From an uncultured Candidatus Nitrosopumilus sp. (GTDB lineage Archaea; Thermoproteota; Nitrososphaeria; Nitrososphaerales; Nitrosopumilaceae), in assembly GCA_951812645.1 (NCBI GenBank), contig CATOSM010000007.1:1-32194 (forward strand): a stretch of DNA of 32,194 nucleotides, in the 5' to 3' direction. A program made the translations under genes and the position numbers. The notes below the pieces were generated by a model. The model had not been told where the DNA came from, did not search any database, and worked only from the letters and a program-made list of their open reading frames with translations. How positions within the stretch are numbered: the first letter of the stretch is position 1; the number at the start of each line of letters is the position of its first letter. This document shows positions 31,182 through 32,194 of this stretch, in pieces.

Positions 31182-31489
31182 GTTGGAGGAAAATTCCCAT
31201 GAAGTTTCCTGGAACTTGCATTGTCTGTAATGAAAAAATTCCTGTGAATGAAATTGGTTTATGGGCTAAAGGTTTGGGCGTAAAGCATGAAAAATGTGCC
31301 CAGGCCGATGAATTACAGTGCATGGTATGTGGGGCCCCTGCTGGATGTCCGCAATGTGAGTTTCAAGATAATTGTGATATTCCTAACGTATCTCAATTCT
31401 GTATATGTAAGAAATGTGGTGACGAAAAAGATTCCTTCGTAACCTATCAAAAATCGGCAAATAAAAAATTCCCGCTTTTGAATACCTGA
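31178..31489 (+). CDS. Cys-rich zinc-ribbon-like protein in the rfcL operon
   Basis: The 103-aa protein has ten Cys in likely metal-binding pairs: CIVC near residue 14, CAQADELQCMVC near 40-51, CPQC near 57, and C followed by CICKKC near 74-79. Several zinc sites are possible. It overlaps rfcL by 4 nt (ATGA), so it belongs to the same operon. Function is unknown; a nucleic-acid or protein-binding role would be usual for such proteins. A second Met at residue 8 is an alternative start. Confidence 0.75.
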   Translation: MSWRKIPMKFPGTCIVCNEKIPVNEIGLWAKGLGVKHEKCAQADELQCMVCGAPAGCPQCEFQDNCDIPNVSQFCICKKCGDEKDSFVTYQKSANKKFPLLNT

Positions 31490-31564
31490 CGTTCTAAAAT
31501 CTCTATTGATCGTTAAATTTTTGTAATTTTTTTACAAATCTTAATTCTCAAAGTAAATATAGGA

Positions 31565-31579
31565 AAACCATATTGGTTT
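31565..31579. promoter_or_regulatory. Inverted repeat in the carboxylase promoter
   Basis: AAACCA-TAT-TGGTTT lies between a TATA-like AAATATAGG (about 31555-31563) and the GTG at 31588. It covers the expected transcription start region, a typical place for a repressor site. It could also be chance given the AT-rich setting. Confidence 0.4.
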
Positions 31580-31587
31580 AGAATGTC

Positions 31588-32194
31588 GTGCATTCTGAAA
31601 AGATTGATGGATATAACCAAAAAAATAAAACCGCATTACAAGGCGGCGGCCAAGATCGAATCAAGGCACAACACGAGAAAGGTAAATTAACTGCTCGTGA
31701 AAGAATCAACCTCCTGGTTGATGAGGGCACTTTCACAGAAATTGACCCCCTGGTCACTCATCACTATCATGAATATGATATGCAGAAAAAGAAATTCTAT
31801 ACTGATGGTGTAGTTGGCGGTTATGGCAATGTTAATGGAAGGCAAATCTTTGTTTTTGCATATGATTTCACTGTACTTGGTGGCACGCTCAGTCAGATGG
31901 GGGCTAAAAAGATTACAAAATTAATGGATCATGCAGTTCGAACCGGATGTCCCATGATTGGAATTATGGATTCTGGGGGTGCCCGAATTCAAGAGGGTAT
32001 AATGAGTTTAGATGGATTTGCAGATATCTTTTATCATAACCAACTGGCGTCAGGAGTCATCCCTCAGATTACTGCAAGTATAGGCCCTTCCGCTGGCGGT
32101 TCTGTTTATTCTCCTGCAATGACTGATTTTGTTATAATGGTAGAAAAAGCTGGAAGCATGTTTGTCACAGGACCTGACGTTGTCAAGACTGTAT
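31588..32194 (+). CDS. Acyl-CoA carboxylase carboxyltransferase subunit (partial)
   Basis: A frame from GTG 31588 stays open to the window end (about 202 codons). It reads VHSEKIDGYNQKNK, then GKLTARERINLLVDEGTF, YTDGVVGGYGNVNGR, DSGGARIQEGI and SAGGSVYSPAMTDF, matching the beta (carboxyltransferase) subunit of acetyl-/propionyl-CoA carboxylases. In thaumarchaea this enzyme fixes bicarbonate in the 3-hydroxypropionate/4-hydroxybutyrate cycle. The C-terminal half lies outside the window. An ATG just upstream (31583) is in another frame. Confidence 0.92.
   Translation, partial: MHSEKIDGYNQKNKTALQGGGQDRIKAQHEKGKLTARERINLLVDEGTFTEIDPLVTHHYHEYDMQKKKFYTDGVVGGYGNVNGRQIFVFAYDFTVLGGTLSQMGAKKITKLMDHAVRTGCPMIGIMDSGGARIQEGIMSLDGFADIFYHNQLASGVIPQITASIGPSAGGSVYSPAMTDFVIMVEKAGSMFVTGPDVVKTV

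Overview
The window looks like a chromosomal segment of an ammonia-oxidizing thaumarchaeon (Nitrososphaerota, Nitrosopumilus/Nitrosarchaeum-like). It is AT-rich and tightly packed. It carries archaeal replication genes (both RFC subunits, a GINS subunit, MCM, Hel308), Alba, archaeal tRNAs, a four-gene succinate dehydrogenase operon, ferredoxin-NADP-reductase-like flavoproteins and an acyl-CoA carboxylase carboxyltransferase. Many genes have a TATA-like box about 25-28 nt before the start codon, which suggests leaderless mRNAs. The organism assignment is inferred from gene content; no search was run.

Region 1 (1-5870) is an accessory, decaying segment. It holds two tiny frame-broken genes, an EEP-family nuclease whose C-terminal catalytic motif is out of frame, an unknown 305-aa protein upstream of it, a frame-broken IS5-type transposase, a cluster of short GGAACC hairpins, another broken small ORF, and an AbiE-like type IV toxin-antitoxin locus. 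The antitoxin/repressor of that locus is intact and preceded by two 51-bp operator-like repeats flanking a TATA box. The toxin reading frame is broken.

Region 2 (5870-12960) is replication and repair: rfcS on the minus strand, then a plus-strand run GINS - MCM - Hel308 - GlcNAc-1-P transferase - small membrane protein, with overlapping or abutting genes. Region 3 (12950-17290, mostly minus) holds a hexapeptide acetyltransferase, a Trm112-like protein and a sugar-nucleotide dehydrogenase, which with the GlcNAc-1-P transferase suggest surface-glycan synthesis. It continues with ilvE, a nucleotidylyltransferase, an FNR-like flavoprotein and tRNA-Ala(GGC).

Region 4 (17289-24800) has a HEAT-repeat protein, Alba, a PEP mutase/isocitrate lyase-family pseudogene, a PadR regulator with a perfect palindromic operator at its start, sdhA-C-D-B, a MIP18/DUF59 protein divergent from argH across what looks like a shared symmetric TATA box, and tRNA-Lys and tRNA-Asp.

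Region 5 (24800-32194) has an Ala/Lys/Glu repeat coiled-coil protein, a glutamyl-tRNA-reductase homologue lacking the expected catalytic Cys, a DUF1059-like small gene, a second FNR paralogue with its own palindrome, an IMPase, an operon of an unknown 371-aa protein + rfcL + a Cys-rich protein, and the 5' part of a carboxyltransferase that runs off the end. Best candidates for new biology are the AbiE-like control region and its broken toxin, the nuclease/unknown pair, and the GluTR variant.
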